This document shows, in pieces, positions 10,008-21,996 of a stretch of DNA of 64,000 bases (positions are counted from its first letter, which is position 1; each line of letters starts with the position of its first letter). The notes below the pieces were generated by a model. It was not told the origin of the DNA. It ran no database searches and worked only from the letters and a program-made list of their open reading frames with translations. Source of the stretch: JACDAN01 sp963802375 (GTDB lineage: Bacteria; Actinomycetota; Thermoleophilia; Gaiellales; Gaiellaceae); the NCBI GenBank assembly GCA_963802375.1, contig CAWDIJ010000010.1:1-64000 (forward strand), written 5' to 3'. The position numbers and the translations under genes were made by a program.

Positions 10008-10794
10008 GATGCTCGCCACCCCAAGAGCGGCGGGCAGCGGTGAACACCTATGCCCGGTCCCAGTGCACCGGCTGCATCTTCTGTCCGAACGTCATCGAGG
10101 ACGCCGCCGACGACAGGTTGCTCACCGTGGACGCGTTCTTCGCGAGTTCCTCGATCTCGCAAGGCAGGACCATGGCTGGGCAGACCTTTCCCACCTCGAC
10201 CGCTTGACGGTCTCGTCGGGGTGCTTCCTCAACGAGCCAGCGGCGATCGATCACCTCATCCTGCTGCGATCCGCAGCGGCATCACTCGGCTTCACCGGCG
10301 TGCTGCACATCCTGTCGTCGGTGATCAGGACGAGAGACGGGTTGGCGCACCTTGCCGACAAGGCCGGTCCGTTCTACCTCAGCCTCACCCTCGAGTGCTT
10401 CGAGCGGCGCAACCTGCCGTTGAAGGATTCCTAGGCATCACTGACCTTCGACATGGCGAGGCAGCTGATGACTGACTGCCGGCGGGCCGACGTCGATGTT
10501 GACTTCACGTACGTGGTCGGCCTCGACAGCCTGGACACGGCAATCACTGGGACCAGGACGCTGCTCGACCACTGCACGGTGTTCCCGAAGCTGCAGGTGT
10601 ACCAAGCGCACAACGCGTTCATGCGCCACGCCAGCCATCCTGACGCCCGGCATCTCGGCTATCTCTTCGCATACCGCCGGGCGATCGACGAGGTGGCCGG
10701 TGAGATCCGCCTGCGGCCTGAGAGCTGGGAGAACTACCGCCCGCTCTGGTACACGCAGTTCGGGGACGAGCCGCTCCTGCGCCCCCGAATCTGA
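10004..10794 (+). CDS. Radical-SAM-like protein with compact CxxCxxC cluster motif, interrupted
   Basis: Near residue 20 lies CTGCIFCPN, a C-x2-C-x2-C motif that resembles a radical-SAM [4Fe-4S] site but is one residue shorter than the standard C-x3-C-x2-C. Downstream pieces fit a partial TIM barrel: GFTGVLHILSSVIRTRDG, FYLSLTLECFERRN, SLTFDMARQLMTDCRRAD, FTYVVGLDSLDTA and a C-terminal FPKLQVYQAHN segment. There is a frame change near 10135, and an in-frame TAG at 10432-10434 separates two parts that otherwise continue smoothly. Such enzymes cleave S-adenosylmethionine to start radical chemistry. ATG 10004 overlaps the previous stop. It may be a real gene with sequence errors or a pseudogene. 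Confidence 0.5.
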
Positions 10795-10811
10795 GCAACT
10801 GGTAGATCAGC

Positions 10812-11297
10812 GTGGCAACGCTCGATGCGGCGTTCGGGGGCATCCTCGAGGTACGTGCACGGCGGTCCGACCGGCAGTCTGGACAGTTGACCTGGTTCGA
10901 TCTCGATGAGTTGACGCTGGCCGGGCTGATGCCGGCAAGCGCCTGGTCATCCACGTCGACGGTCGCCCGCTCGTGGAGCCAGTTCAGGGCGTCGTGCTCG
11001 CCGATGCCAGGCGCGAGTGTCGACTACAGGTCCCGAGGGTGCCCGTCCTCGACGCCCGTCGGCGCTGATCACGTTGCAGTTCTCGCGGCTGGCGCCGACC
11101 GAGCTCGTGGTCCCGACCGACCTTCGTGGCGCGATGGGAGGCGGAGGGGTTGACGTTGGAGGGCATGAGTGAACGGGAGGTTCGGCATCTCGTCTCGATG
11201 GTGCGGAGGCGTGGGATCGAGTGGTCCGCGAGGAGCGAATCGCCGACGTGGTCGGGTTCTTGCGCTCGCGGGCGAAAGGGGTGGCGTCAGGACTTGA
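10812..11297 (+). CDS. Unrecognised protein, third gene of the radical-SAM unit, frameshifted
   Basis: GTG 10812 lies 17 bases after the radical-SAM gene. Fragments in three frames seem to make one protein of about 155 residues: ATLDAAFGGILEVRA with TWFDLDELTLAGLMPA, then GKRLVIHVDGRPLVEPVQG, then ITLQFSRLAPTELVVPTDLR, and finally helical pieces including MSEREVRHLVSMV and RIADVVGFLRSRAKG. The strand-rich centre and helical end do not match a family I know. The end is uncertain; TGA at 11295-11297 is one candidate, while the first uncorrected frame stops at 11153. It runs convergent to csoR. Confidence 0.3.
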
Positions 11298-11612
11298 CGA
11301 GCCGGTCGATGGCGTTGGTCGCCTCGCTGATCAGGCGGTCGGCTTCGGCGTCGCCCCGGCGGCGACGGCGCCGGTGACGCAGTGGCGCAGGTGCTCGTCG
11401 AGCAGGCCGACGGCCACGCTCTGCAACGCCTTCGTCGCTGCGGAGACCTGGGTGAGGATGTCGATGCAGTACTCGTCGTTGTCGACCATCCGCTGCAGGC
11501 CGCGCACCTGGCCCTCGATGCGGCGCAGCCGCTTGAGGTAGTCGTCCTTCGGGTTCGTGTAGCCACGCTCTGCCACGGCTTCCTCCTGTCTCGTTGGCTC
11601 AGGATACGCCAT
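11287..11612 (-). CDS. csoR: CsoR-family copper-sensing repressor
   Basis: About 108 residues with the CsoR/DUF156 fold. Visible are the basic RLRRIEGQVRGLQRMV helix and the Cu(I) ligands Cys in YCIDIL and His-x3-Cys in HLRHC. The open frame stops at 11331, but a 1-base correction near 11350 restores the usual ending (ADRLISEATNAIDRLVKS) and stops at 11287. Apo-CsoR binds GC-rich dyads and leaves DNA when it binds Cu(I). The gene is divergent from the first copper ATPase, and TA-CCCC/GGGG-TA dyads lie over the shared promoter region, so it most likely represses itself and the copper-export genes. Confidence 0.85.
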
Positions 11613-11620
11613 AGGGGTAT
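11604..11620. promoter_or_regulatory. Probable CsoR operator over csoR start
   Basis: ATACGCCATAGGGGTAT is an imperfect dyad with ATAC/GTAT ends and a GGGG half. It overlaps the csoR start codon, where bound repressor would block autogenous expression. Confidence 0.5.
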
Positions 11621-11638
11621 GCGCACACGCTTGTTGCC

Positions 11639-11657
11639 TATACCCCCGGGGGGTATA
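11639..11657. promoter_or_regulatory. CsoR operator, near-perfect palindrome
   Basis: TATACCCCCGGGGGGTATA is a perfect 9-bp inverted repeat around a central G. It matches the TAC-C-run/G-run-GTA form of known CsoR sites. It lies between divergent csoR and the copper ATPase, 23 bases before the ATPase start. Confidence 0.8.
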
Positions 11658-11679
11658 TAGTGAGGACGTTCAGACAGCG

Positions 11680-13720
11680 ATGGACCACGAGCCGTCCCAC
11701 GGCGGCCACGACCAGCACGCCGGCCACGACCCGGAGATGTTCCGCCGGCGCTTCTGGCTCAGCCTGCTGCTGACGATCCCGCTCGTCGTCACCAGCGAGA
11801 TGGTCATGGACTGGTTCGGCTACGCGCTCGACTTCCCGGGGATGGCGTGGGTCGGGCCGGTGCTCGGCTCGTTCGTGTTCTGGTGGGGCGGCTGGCCGTT
11901 CCTCGCCGGCGGCGTGGCCGAGGTCCGCGACCGCCAGCCCGGGATGATGCTGCTCATCTCGATGGCGATCACGGTCGCCTACGTCGCGTCGATGGCCACG
12001 AGCCTCGACTGGCTCGACCTGGAGTTCTGGTGGGAGCTGGCCGCGCTGGTGACGATCATGCTGCTCGGCCACTGGCAGGAGATGAAGGCGATCGGCCAGG
12101 CCCGCGGCGCGCTGGCGGCGCTGGCCGAGCTGCTGCCCGACGAGGCCGAGGTCGTCGACGGCGACGACGTGCGCACGGTCGCGCTCGCCGAGCTCCGGCG
12201 TCGGCGACGTGGTGCTGGTCCGCGCCGGCGGCCGGGTTCCGGCCGACGGCACGATCGTCGACGGCGCGGCCGAGCTCGACGAGTCGATGATCACCGGCGA
12301 GTCCAAGCCGGTGGCCAAGGGGCCCGGCGACCGCGTCGTGGCCGGCACGGTGTCGACCGACTCGTCGGTGCGCGTGCGGGTCGACGCCGTCGGCGACGAC
12401 ACCGCGCTGGCCGGCATCCAGCGCCTCGTCGCCGACGCCCAGGCCAGCCGCAGCCGAGCCCAGGCGCTCGCCGACCGCTTCGCCGCCCTGCTCTTCTACG
12501 TCGCCATCGCCGCCGCCGTCGTCACGTTCGTCGCGTGGAGCGGTCGCCGGCGACGTCGACGACGCGATCGTGCGCACCGTCACGGTGCTGGTGATCGCCT
12601 GCCCGCACGCCCTCGGCCTGGCGATCCCGCTCGTCATCGCGCTGTCGACCGCGGTGTCGGCGAAGGCCGGGATCCTGGTCAAGGACCGGCTCGCCGCTGG
12701 AGCGGATGCGCTCGATCGACACCGTGCTGTTCGACAAGACCGGCACGCTGACCAAGGGCGCCCACGTCGTCACCGGCGTCGCCGCGACGCGGCGGCCTCG
12801 ACGAGGACGGCGGTGCTGCGCCTCGCCGGCGGCGTCGAGTCCGACAGCGAGCACCCGCTGGCGCGGGCCATCGTCGCCGCCGCCGGCGGCACGGGGCGGC
12901 GTCGCCGCGGCGCGGGACTTCCGGGCGCTCACCGGGCGTGGCGTCGAGGCCGACGATCGACGGCGTCCGCTACGCCGTCGGCGGCCCGGCGCTGCTGCGC
13001 GAGCGCGGCTCGCGCGTCCCCGACCGAGCTGCGGCCGCTCGATCGCCGGCTGGCAGCGACCGCGGCGCGGCCGTGCTCTACCTCGTCCGCGGCGACGACG
13101 TCGTCGGCGCGTTCGCGCTCGAGGACGAGGTCCGCCCCGAGGCCCGCGAGGCCGTCGCCGAGCTGCAGCAGATGGGCGTCGAGGTGGCGATGATCACCGG
13201 TGACGCCCGCCAGGTCGCCGACGGCCGTCGGCCGCGACCTCGGCATCGACGAGGTGTTCGCCGAGGTGCTGCCCGAGGACAAGGACCAGGCGGTCAGTCG
13301 AGCTGCAGCGAGCGCGGTCGCCAGCGTGGCGATGGTCGGCGACGGCGTCAACGACGCGCCGGCGCTGGCCCGCGCCGACGTCGGCCTGGCGATCGGCGCC
13401 GGCACCGACGTCGCCATCGAGTCGGCCGGCGTCGTCCTCGCCTCCAGCGATCCGCGCGGCGTGGCCGGCGTGATCCGCCTGTCCCGGGCGAGCTACCGCA
13501 AGATGATCCAGAACCTCGCCTGGGCGGCCGGCTACAACGTCGTCGCCATCCCGCTCGCCGCCGGCGTCCTCGCCTGGGCCGGCATCACGCTGTCGCCGGC
13601 CGTCGGCGCGGTCCTGATGAGCCTGTCGACGATCGTCGTGGCCCTCAACGCCCAGCTGCTGCGCCGCGTCCGACTCACCCCGACCGGCGATGGCACCCGC
13701 GTTACACCTATACCCCCTAG
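11680..13720 (+). CDS. copB: Copper-translocating P1B-type ATPase, CPH (CopB) type, multiply frameshifted
   Basis: The N-terminus is His-rich (HGGHDQHAGHD) in place of a ferredoxin-like metal domain. Membrane helices, the TGES-type actuator loop (MITGESKPV) and the CPHALG ion-pathway motif near 12600 place it in the CPH group, known for Cu+/Cu2+ export. DKTGTLT (about 12735) holds the phosphorylated Asp, and GDGVNDAPAL (about 13340) the hinge. At least nine frame changes occur between 12195 and 13310. The stop is taken as TAG 13718-13720, inside the next operator. It is first in the CsoR-controlled copper series. Confidence 0.85.
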
Positions 13721-13726
13721 TGGTAT
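13710..13726. promoter_or_regulatory. Probable second CsoR operator
   Basis: ATACCCCCTAGTGGTAT is an imperfect dyad with ATACC/GGTAT ends, close in form to the sites at 11604 and 11639. It lies 8 bases before ATG 13734, so the secreted protein and second ATPase probably have their own copper-responsive promoter. Confidence 0.65.
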
Positions 13727-13733
13727 CCTGCAA

Positions 13734-14662
13734 TGGTGTTCGCACGCCCGTCTCGCTCGCCGGCCGGCAAGCTCGGCGCGTTCGGCGTCGTCCTGGCCTC
13801 GTGCTCGGCGCTGGGGCGCGCGTCGGGGCGGCCATCGGCCCCGACCCGGCCGACGACGGCGAGCACTCCATGACGGCGGACACGCCGACCCGGCCACGCA
13901 GGACCGTGGCTGCGACCCGGGAGGCCTGGCCGTCAGCCGGGACGGGTACACCCTCGACCTCCGCACGCCGGTCGTCGAGCCGCGGTGCCGGCCGAACTGG
14001 AGCTCGTCATCGAGGGTCCGGACGGCTCGCCGCTCACCACTACGAGATCGAACACGACAAGGAACTGCACCTCGTGGTCGTCGGCCGTGACCTCGCCCAC
14101 TACGCCCACGTCCACCCGGCCCGCGATGCCGACGGGCAGTGGGTCGTCGAGGTGCCGCCGATGCCGCCCGGGTCGTATCGCGTGTTCGCCGACTTCACGC
14201 CGACCGGGCGGCCGGCCTCACGCTCGGGGCCGACCTCACCGTGCCCGGCGACAACGCCCCGTGCCCCTGCCGCCCCCGTCGTCGACGCGCGATCGTCGAT
14301 GGCTACGAGGTGACGATCGACGGAACGCTCGTGGCCGGCACCGAGTCCGAACTGGCCGTGACCGTCACCCGCGACGGTGCGCCGGTCACCGACCTCGATC
14401 CCTACCTCGGCGCACTCGGCCACCTCGTCGCGATCCGCAACGGCGACCTCGCCTACCTCCACGTCCACCCGATACGAGGCCGACGGCGCCGGCGGGCCGA
14501 CGGTCCGGTTCGCCGTCGAGGTCCCGACCGGCGGGACCTACGGGCTGTACTTCGACTTCTCCCACGGTTCCGTGCGGACGGCGCGTCATCGCCTCGGCGA
14601 GCGATGCGACGCAGCTCGGACGGCGACGACGCCGGCGAGCACGACGACGGCACGGTGATTGA
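13734..14662 (+). CDS. Exported protein of the copper cluster, function unknown, frameshifted
   Basis: The start MVFARPSRSPAGKLGAFGVV leads to a hydrophobic segment (LVLGAGARVGAAIGP), then an extracellular region of about 260 residues with two similar strand-rich modules. The first contains ELHLVVVGRDLAHYAHVHPA and ends MPPGSYRVFADFTP. The second contains LGALGHLVAIRNGDLAYLHV and ends TGGTYGLYFDFSHG. The two HVHP motifs could bind metal, but this is inference. At least six frame changes occur. The end falls at 14658-14662, just before the ATPase start. Similar genes in actinobacterial copper loci are usually left hypothetical; a periplasmic-side copper-handling role is plausible. Confidence 0.55.
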
Positions 14663-14663
14663 C

Positions 14664-16926
<2,263 letters not shown>

Positions 16927-16968
16927 CCGTACGTCCACAGTCGTACGCGAGGTTCAGCCCACAGGCCG

Positions 16969-18182
16969 ATGCGCCCGTCGCGCCGGATCAGTACGGTCGA
17001 CTTCGTGCCGGTACGAGCATCGCTGATCGAGCTGCAGCAGCGCCTCGGGCGAGCGCCTTCCTGGGCGATCGACGCGGTCCTCGGTACGTTGATCCTGGTC
17101 GCCGGCTTGCTGACGACGGGCGGCGGGGACACCGATGCCGACGTCGTGTACCGGGAACGTGACGGCGTCGCGCTCGTGTTGATCCTGGCGGGCACGCTTC
17201 CGTACTACGTCCGTCGGCGGGCTCCGCTGGCCGTGTACCTCGTCACCATGACGGCTGTCGTCGTCCTCATGGTGCGCGGCTACTCGGAGGGCGCGCTGTC
17301 ACTGGTGCTCCTGCTCGGTGCGTACACCGTTGGTGTCTGGTGCCCGCTGCGGCAGGTGGTTGCGGCCGCTGCTGCGACGGCCGTGCTGCTCATCATCCTG
17401 CTCGTCGGTGATGCGCCGGGCTTTGGCGCAGGCGAGTTGGTCGCGAGCTCAGCGGCGTTCGGACTCGTCATGCTCATCGGCTGGACGATGCAGTCCCGGC
17501 GTCTGCGCATCGACGCCTTCGAGCGCGAGCAGCGGGAGGCCGCGCTGCGGGCCGCCGCCGACGAGCGGTTGCGCATCGCCCAGGAGCTGCACGACGTCGT
17601 CGGCGCACTCCCTCGGCGTCATCGCCGTGCAGGCCGGCGTGGGCATGCACGTCATCGACACCGACCCGCGCCGAGGCCCGGCGAGGCCCTCGAGCACATC
17701 TCGCGCACGAGCCGCTCGAGCCTGGCCGAGATCCGCCGGCTGCTCGGCGTGGTGCGCAGCGGCGACGGGACGCCGGCGTACGCCCAGCCCCGGGCCTGGC
17801 CGACCTGCCCGCGGCTGGCCGACGACGTGACCGGCGCCGGCCTGCCCGTCGACCTCAACGTCGACGGCGACGCGACCGACGTCCCGCCCGGCGTCGGAGC
17901 TGGCCGCCTACCGCATCGTGCAGGAGGCGCTGACGAACGCTCCGCCACGCCGCGCGCCCAGCGGGCCACGGTGCGGCTCGACGTCGACCGCGGGGGGCTG
18001 CAGGTCGTGGTCACCGACGACGGGCGCGGCCCGAACGGCCGGCGGCACCGGCGGGCACGGACTGGTCGGCATGCGCGAGCGCGTCGCCGTCTACGGCGGC
18101 TCGCTCGACGTCGGCCCCGGCCCGTCGGGCGGCTTCCGGGTCGCCGCCCACCTCCGCTACGACGACGGATCCGGCGGCGTGA
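16969..18182 (+). CDS. NarL/DesK-type sensor histidine kinase, frameshifted
   Basis: About 200 N-terminal residues carry four or five membrane helices with little outside sequence. A HisKA_3 dimerisation segment follows (ERLRIAQELHDVVGA, phosphorylated His in ELHD, about 17590), then an HATPase domain with SELAAYRIVQEALTN and the G-box DDGRGP and GGHGLVGMRERVAVYGG. The signal is unknown. Frame changes fall near 17610, 17680, 17790, 17895, 17945 and 18040. In the corrected frame the kinase would end at TGA 18180-18182, overlapping the regulator start in a GTGA. As read, kinase and regulator share a frame without a stop. Confidence 0.75.
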
Positions 18183-18849
18183 TCCGGGTCGCCGTCGCCG
18201 ACGATCAGGCGCTGGTGCGCGGCGGCTTCTCGGTGCTGCTCGGCTCGGCGGACGACATCGAGGTCGTCGGGCGAGGCCGCCGACGGGGAGGCCGCTGTCA
18301 GGCTCGTCGCCCGTGAGCGGCCCGACGTCGTCCTCATGGACATCCGCATGCCGGGCATGGACGGCCTCGAGGCCACCCGGCGGATCACCGCGGATCGACG
18401 CCTGGCGTCGACCCGGGTCCTGATCCTCACGACCTTCGACCTCGACGAGTACGTGTTCGAGGCCCTGCGAGCCGGCGCCAGCGGGTTCCTGCTCAAGGAC
18501 ACGCTGCCGGACGACCTGCTGGCCGCCGTCCGGGTGGTGGCCGGCGGCGAGGCGCTGCTGTCGCCGCGCGTGACCCGCCGGCTGATGGAGGAGTTCGTGC
18601 AGCCGACCGCGCCGCCCGCCGAGCCCGGCTCGACATCGACTCGACACGCTGACCCGACGTGAGACCGAGGTGCTGGTCGCGGTGGCCCGCGGCCTGTCCA
18701 ACACCGAGATCGCCGACACGCTGTTCATGTCGCCGGCCACGGCGAAGACCCACGTCAGCCGCCTGCTCACCAAGCTGCATGCCCGCGACCGGGCCCAACT
18801 GGTGATGATCGCCTATGAGGCCGGCGTCGTCGCTCCCGGGGTCAGCTGA
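18179..18849 (+). CDS. NarL/FixJ-family response regulator
   Basis: A receiver domain opens with RVAVADDQALVR and has its phospho-acceptor Asp in VVLMDIRMPGMDG (about 18338). The C-terminal LuxR-type helix-turn-helix reads TRRETEVLVAVARGLSNTEI to LTKLHARDRAQLV. GTG 18179 is used as the start. There are two frame changes, near 18275 and 18630. It is the partner of the preceding kinase by position and family. Its targets are not evident, although the copper genes upstream and the efflux pump downstream are the nearest candidates. Confidence 0.8.
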
Positions 18850-18908
18850 CGGCACGGATCGCTCACCGGACCGCCGCGTGGTGACGAGAAGCACCGGTGG
18901 CGCACGTC

Positions 18909-18922
18909 ACGTTGTGCAACGT
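18909..18922. promoter_or_regulatory. Palindrome upstream of MFS exporter
   Basis: ACGTTG and CAACGT flank a central TG as a perfect 6-bp dyad, 65 bases before the MFS start. It may be part of the control region bound by the downstream TetR protein. Confidence 0.4.
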
Positions 18923-18935
18923 TGACGTAGCGCTG

Positions 18936-18953
18936 TGAAACGCATACGTTTCA
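18936..18953. promoter_or_regulatory. Probable TetR-type operator
   Basis: TGAAACGCATACGTTTCA is a perfect 7-bp inverted repeat with a CATA spacer, 33 bases upstream of the MFS start codon. Its size and place fit a TetR-family repressor site, and a TetR gene directly follows the exporter. Confidence 0.6.
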
Positions 18954-18986
18954 TTAGCGCCGCTCCGACCCCCCGCAGGAGGCGCC

Positions 18987-20540
18987 ATGTCCGACGCAAC
19001 GTTGCCGCTGCACGCCCGGCCTGAAGTCCACGAACGCCGGTGGTTCCTCCTCGGAGTCCTCTGCCTGTCACTCGTCATGATCGTGATGGCGGTCTCGTCG
19101 CTGAACGTCGCGCTGCCGACGCTGCAGAGCGACCTCGACACGAGCGCCACGATGCTCCAGTGGATCGTTGACTCGTACGCCCTCGTGTTCGCCGGGCTGT
19201 TGTTGACGGCGGGTGCCCTCGGCGACCGCTTCGGCCGGAAGGGCGCGCTGTTGGTCGGGCTCGGGATCTTCGGTTTCGGGTCGCTGATCAGCGGTTTCGC
19301 TGGCACAGCCGAGATCGTGATCGTCGGTCGCGCGGTGCAAGGTGCCGGCGCGGCGTTGGTGATGCCGGCGACGCTGTCGCTGATCACGGCCATCTTCCCG
19401 CCCCACGAGCGGCAGCGAGCGATCGCCATCTGGGTCGGCTTCGCCGGTGCGGGGGGCGCCCTCGGCCCGATCGTGTCGGGCGCCCTGCTGGAGCGCTTCT
19501 GGTGGGGCTCGGCCTTCCTCATCAACGTCCCGATCGTTGCCCTCACCGCCCTCGCCATCGCCGTTTACAGCCCGCGCTCACGGGATGACGAGGCGACGCC
19601 GCTCGACCCGCGTGGCGCCGTGCTGTCGCTCGTCGGGCTGACGGCGTTGCTGTTCGGCATCATCGAGGGTCCGGAGCGCGGCTGGACGAGCGGCCTGGTG
19701 GCCGGCTCCTTCGCCGTCGCCCTGATCTTCCTCGTTGCCTTCGTGCGGTGGCAGCGTGTCGCGCCACACCCGATGTTGCCGCTGTCGTTCTTCTCCGATC
19801 GGCGGTTCAGCGTCGGCAGCGCAGTCGTGACGACGTCGTTCTTCATCATGTTCGGCTTCTTCTTCCTGTTCTCGCTGTACCTGCAGTTCGCTCGCGGGTA
19901 TTCCCCGCTCGAAGCCGGGTTGGCGACGCTGCCGATGGCGCTCACCTTCGTCGTCGTCTCACCGCGCAGCGCCGCGTTGGCCGAGCGCATCGGGAGCGGG
20001 CGGACGATGACCTACGGGTTCGTCCTGGTCGGCGTCGGCATGGCCGTGATGGGGTTTGTCACTGTCGACACGCCATACCTCGTGCTCGCTGTCTCGATGG
20101 TCCTGCAGGCCGCCGGCATGTCGATCGTCGCCGCACCGGCGACGGGCGGGATCATGAGCGCGGTGCCGATGTCCAAGGCGGGGGTCGGGTCGGCGGTCAA
20201 CGACACGACCCGGGAGCTCGGCGGCGCACTCGGCATCGCCGTGTTCGGCAGCCTCGTCAACTCGATCTACCGCGCGAACATCGACCTCGGTGGGCTGGAC
20301 CTGCCGCCGTCCACCGCCGAGGCAGCGAGGGAATCCGTCGGCGCGGCCGCAGGAACAGCGGCGCAGATCGGCGGGGACGGAGGGGCCGCCGTCGTCGAGC
20401 GAGCGGCCAACGCCTTCACCGAAGCCTTCAACGTGGCATCACTGGTCTCTGTGGCGATCGCACTCGCCGCGGCCGGGCTCGTCGCTCACACTTTCACTCG
20501 CGCCAAGGAGCAGCGCGCAGTGGGTGGATCGGGAGCTTGA
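18987..20540 (+). CDS. MFS drug:H+ antiporter, DHA2 (EmrB/QacA) type
   Basis: An intact 517-residue protein with about 14 membrane helices. Helix one (FLLGVLCLSLVMIVMAVSSL) leads into NVALPTLQSDL, the DHA2 signature. The MFS loop motif GDRFGRKGAL follows helix two, and the antiporter-type GAGGALGPIVSG segment lies in helix five. Relatives expel lipophilic drugs, dyes or metabolites in exchange for protons. It lies 33 bases after a dyad typical of TetR operators and 36 bases before a TetR gene on the same strand, which points to a self-regulated efflux unit. Confidence 0.85.
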   Translation: MSDATLPLHARPEVHERRWFLLGVLCLSLVMIVMAVSSLNVALPTLQSDLDTSATMLQWIVDSYALVFAGLLLTAGALGDRFGRKGALLVGLGIFGFGSLISGFAGTAEIVIVGRAVQGAGAALVMPATLSLITAIFPPHERQRAIAIWVGFAGAGGALGPIVSGALLERFWWGSAFLINVPIVALTALAIAVYSPRSRDDEATPLDPRGAVLSLVGLTALLFGIIEGPERGWTSGLVAGSFAVALIFLVAFVRWQRVAPHPMLPLSFFSDRRFSVGSAVVTTSFFIMFGFFFLFSLYLQFARGYSPLEAGLATLPMALTFVVVSPRSAALAERIGSGRTMTYGFVLVGVGMAVMGFVTVDTPYLVLAVSMVLQAAGMSIVAAPATGGIMSAVPMSKAGVGSAVNDTTRELGGALGIAVFGSLVNSIYRANIDLGGLDLPPSTAEAARESVGAAAGTAAQIGGDGGAAVVERAANAFTEAFNVASLVSVAIALAAAGLVAHTFTRAKEQRAVGGSGA

Positions 20541-20575
20541 GCTCGTCGCCGCCGCTCCTGCGCCAGAATGAAGAC

Positions 20576-21179
20576 GTGGAACGGGCGGTCGCGACACGGG
20601 ATCCGGATCCCCGGATCGAGCGGACTCGCCGCGCCGTGCTCGACGCCGCCCTGCGCCTCTTGATCGAACGCGGCTATGGCGAGCTCACGATCGAGGCGGT
20701 CGCCTCGGAGTCGGGCGTCGCCAAGAGCACGATCTACCGCCACTGGCCCAGCCGCGTGGAGTTGATCAACGACGCCTTTCTCGAGCTCAAGCCGACGTTG
20801 CCCGTCCCGACGGAGGGCACTGTTCGCGAGCGCCTCGTCGCGGTGCTCGAGAACCTGGCCCAGAACGTCGCCGCCTCTCGATGGTCGGCGTGCCTGCCGA
20901 CGTTGATCGACGCCGCCGAGCGCGACCCGGCGGCGCGGGAGCTCAACACCCGGCTGGCCAGCGCCGGTCGGATGTCGCTGTCCGGGCTGCTCGCCGAAGG
21001 CGTGCGGACCGGTGAGCTGCCCGCCGACCTCGACACGGAGCTGATGGCGGAGGCACTGGCCGGACCGATCATCCTGCGCCGGCTGATGTCGGCCGAACCG
21101 CTCGATCCGACCAAGGTTCGCCACCTCGTCGACCAGGTGCTCGGCCCACCGGCGAGGACGCCGAGTCGAAGGCCGCTGA
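20576..21179 (+). CDS. TetR-family transcriptional regulator
   Basis: The N-terminal helix-turn-helix is clear: TRRAVLDAALRLLIERGYGE followed by LTIEAVASESGVAKSTIYRH. A C-terminal ligand domain of about 140 residues follows. GTG 20576 is the likely start. In the frame as given there is no stop before the next gene (ABC ATPase ATG 21221), so the open frame fuses both. One base change near 21155 would use TGA 21177-21179 and give a normal length of about 200 residues, which I prefer. It likely represses the upstream MFS exporter. Confidence 0.75.
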
Positions 21180-21220
21180 AGGAGCGTCCGGCGGCCGGTC
21201 GCGTAGCGTCCCGGCCCACC

Positions 21221-21955
21221 ATGACGGCTGCGTTGCGCTTCGACGGTGTCTCGATGGTGTTCCCGGACGGCACGCACGCGCTCCACGACATCACGCTCGA
21301 GGTGGAGCCGACGGAGTTCGTGACGATCGTCGGTCCGTCCGGCTGCGGGAAGTCCACGTTGCTGCGCATCGCCGCCGGGCTCGAGCGGAACACCGCCGGC
21401 TCGCTGACCGTCGCCCCCGACCGCCTCGGCTACGTCTTCCAGGACGCCACGCTGCTGCCGTGGCGAACGGTCACCCGCAACGTCGAGCTCCTGGCCGAGC
21501 TGCACAACATGCCGGCCCGCGACCGCCAGGTCGCCGTGGCGGACGCGATCCAGCTCGTCGGCCTGTCCGGCTTCGAGCGGCATTACCCGCGACAGCTCTC
21601 GGGCGGCATGCAGATGCGCGCCTCGCTGGCCCGTTCGCTCGTCCTCCAGCCCAAGGTCTTCCTGTTCGACGAGCCGTTCGGCTCACTCGACGAGATCACC
21701 AGGGAACGCCTCAACGACGAACTTCTGCGGCTGTTCCAGCTCGAGGGGTTCGCCGCGCTGTTCATCACCCACTCGATCACCGAGGCGGTCTTCCTGTCGA
21801 CGCGGGTGGCGGTGATGTCGGCTCGGCCGGGTCGCCTCCTCGCCGAGTTCACAGTGCCGTTCCCGTACCCCCGGGCCCATGACCTGCGCTACGAGCCCGA
21901 GTTCGCCACGCTGGCCGGTGAGGTCTCCCACGCCCTGCGCGGCGCGCACTCCTGA
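21221..21955 (+). CDS. ABC importer ATPase of the nitrate/sulfonate/thiamine-precursor type
   Basis: A complete 244-residue ATPase: Walker A GPSGCGKST, Q-loop in YVFQDATLLPWRTV, signature LSGGMQMR, Walker B VFLFDEPFGSLDE and switch His in FITHSITEAVFLS. The LPWRTV form is typical of SsuB/TauB/ThiZ-type importers. The matching permeases and binding protein lie 4.5-7.6 kb away on the opposite strand (26486-29576). No other partner is in sight, so they probably make one transporter. The start follows the TetR gene by 41 bases. Confidence 0.8.
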   Translation: MTAALRFDGVSMVFPDGTHALHDITLEVEPTEFVTIVGPSGCGKSTLLRIAAGLERNTAGSLTVAPDRLGYVFQDATLLPWRTVTRNVELLAELHNMPARDRQVAVADAIQLVGLSGFERHYPRQLSGGMQMRASLARSLVLQPKVFLFDEPFGSLDEITRERLNDELLRLFQLEGFAALFITHSITEAVFLSTRVAVMSARPGRLLAEFTVPFPYPRAHDLRYEPEFATLAGEVSHALRGAHS

Positions 21956-21996
21956 ATGAGCCGCGCGGAAAGGCGGCCTTTCCGCTCGAGTGCTAT

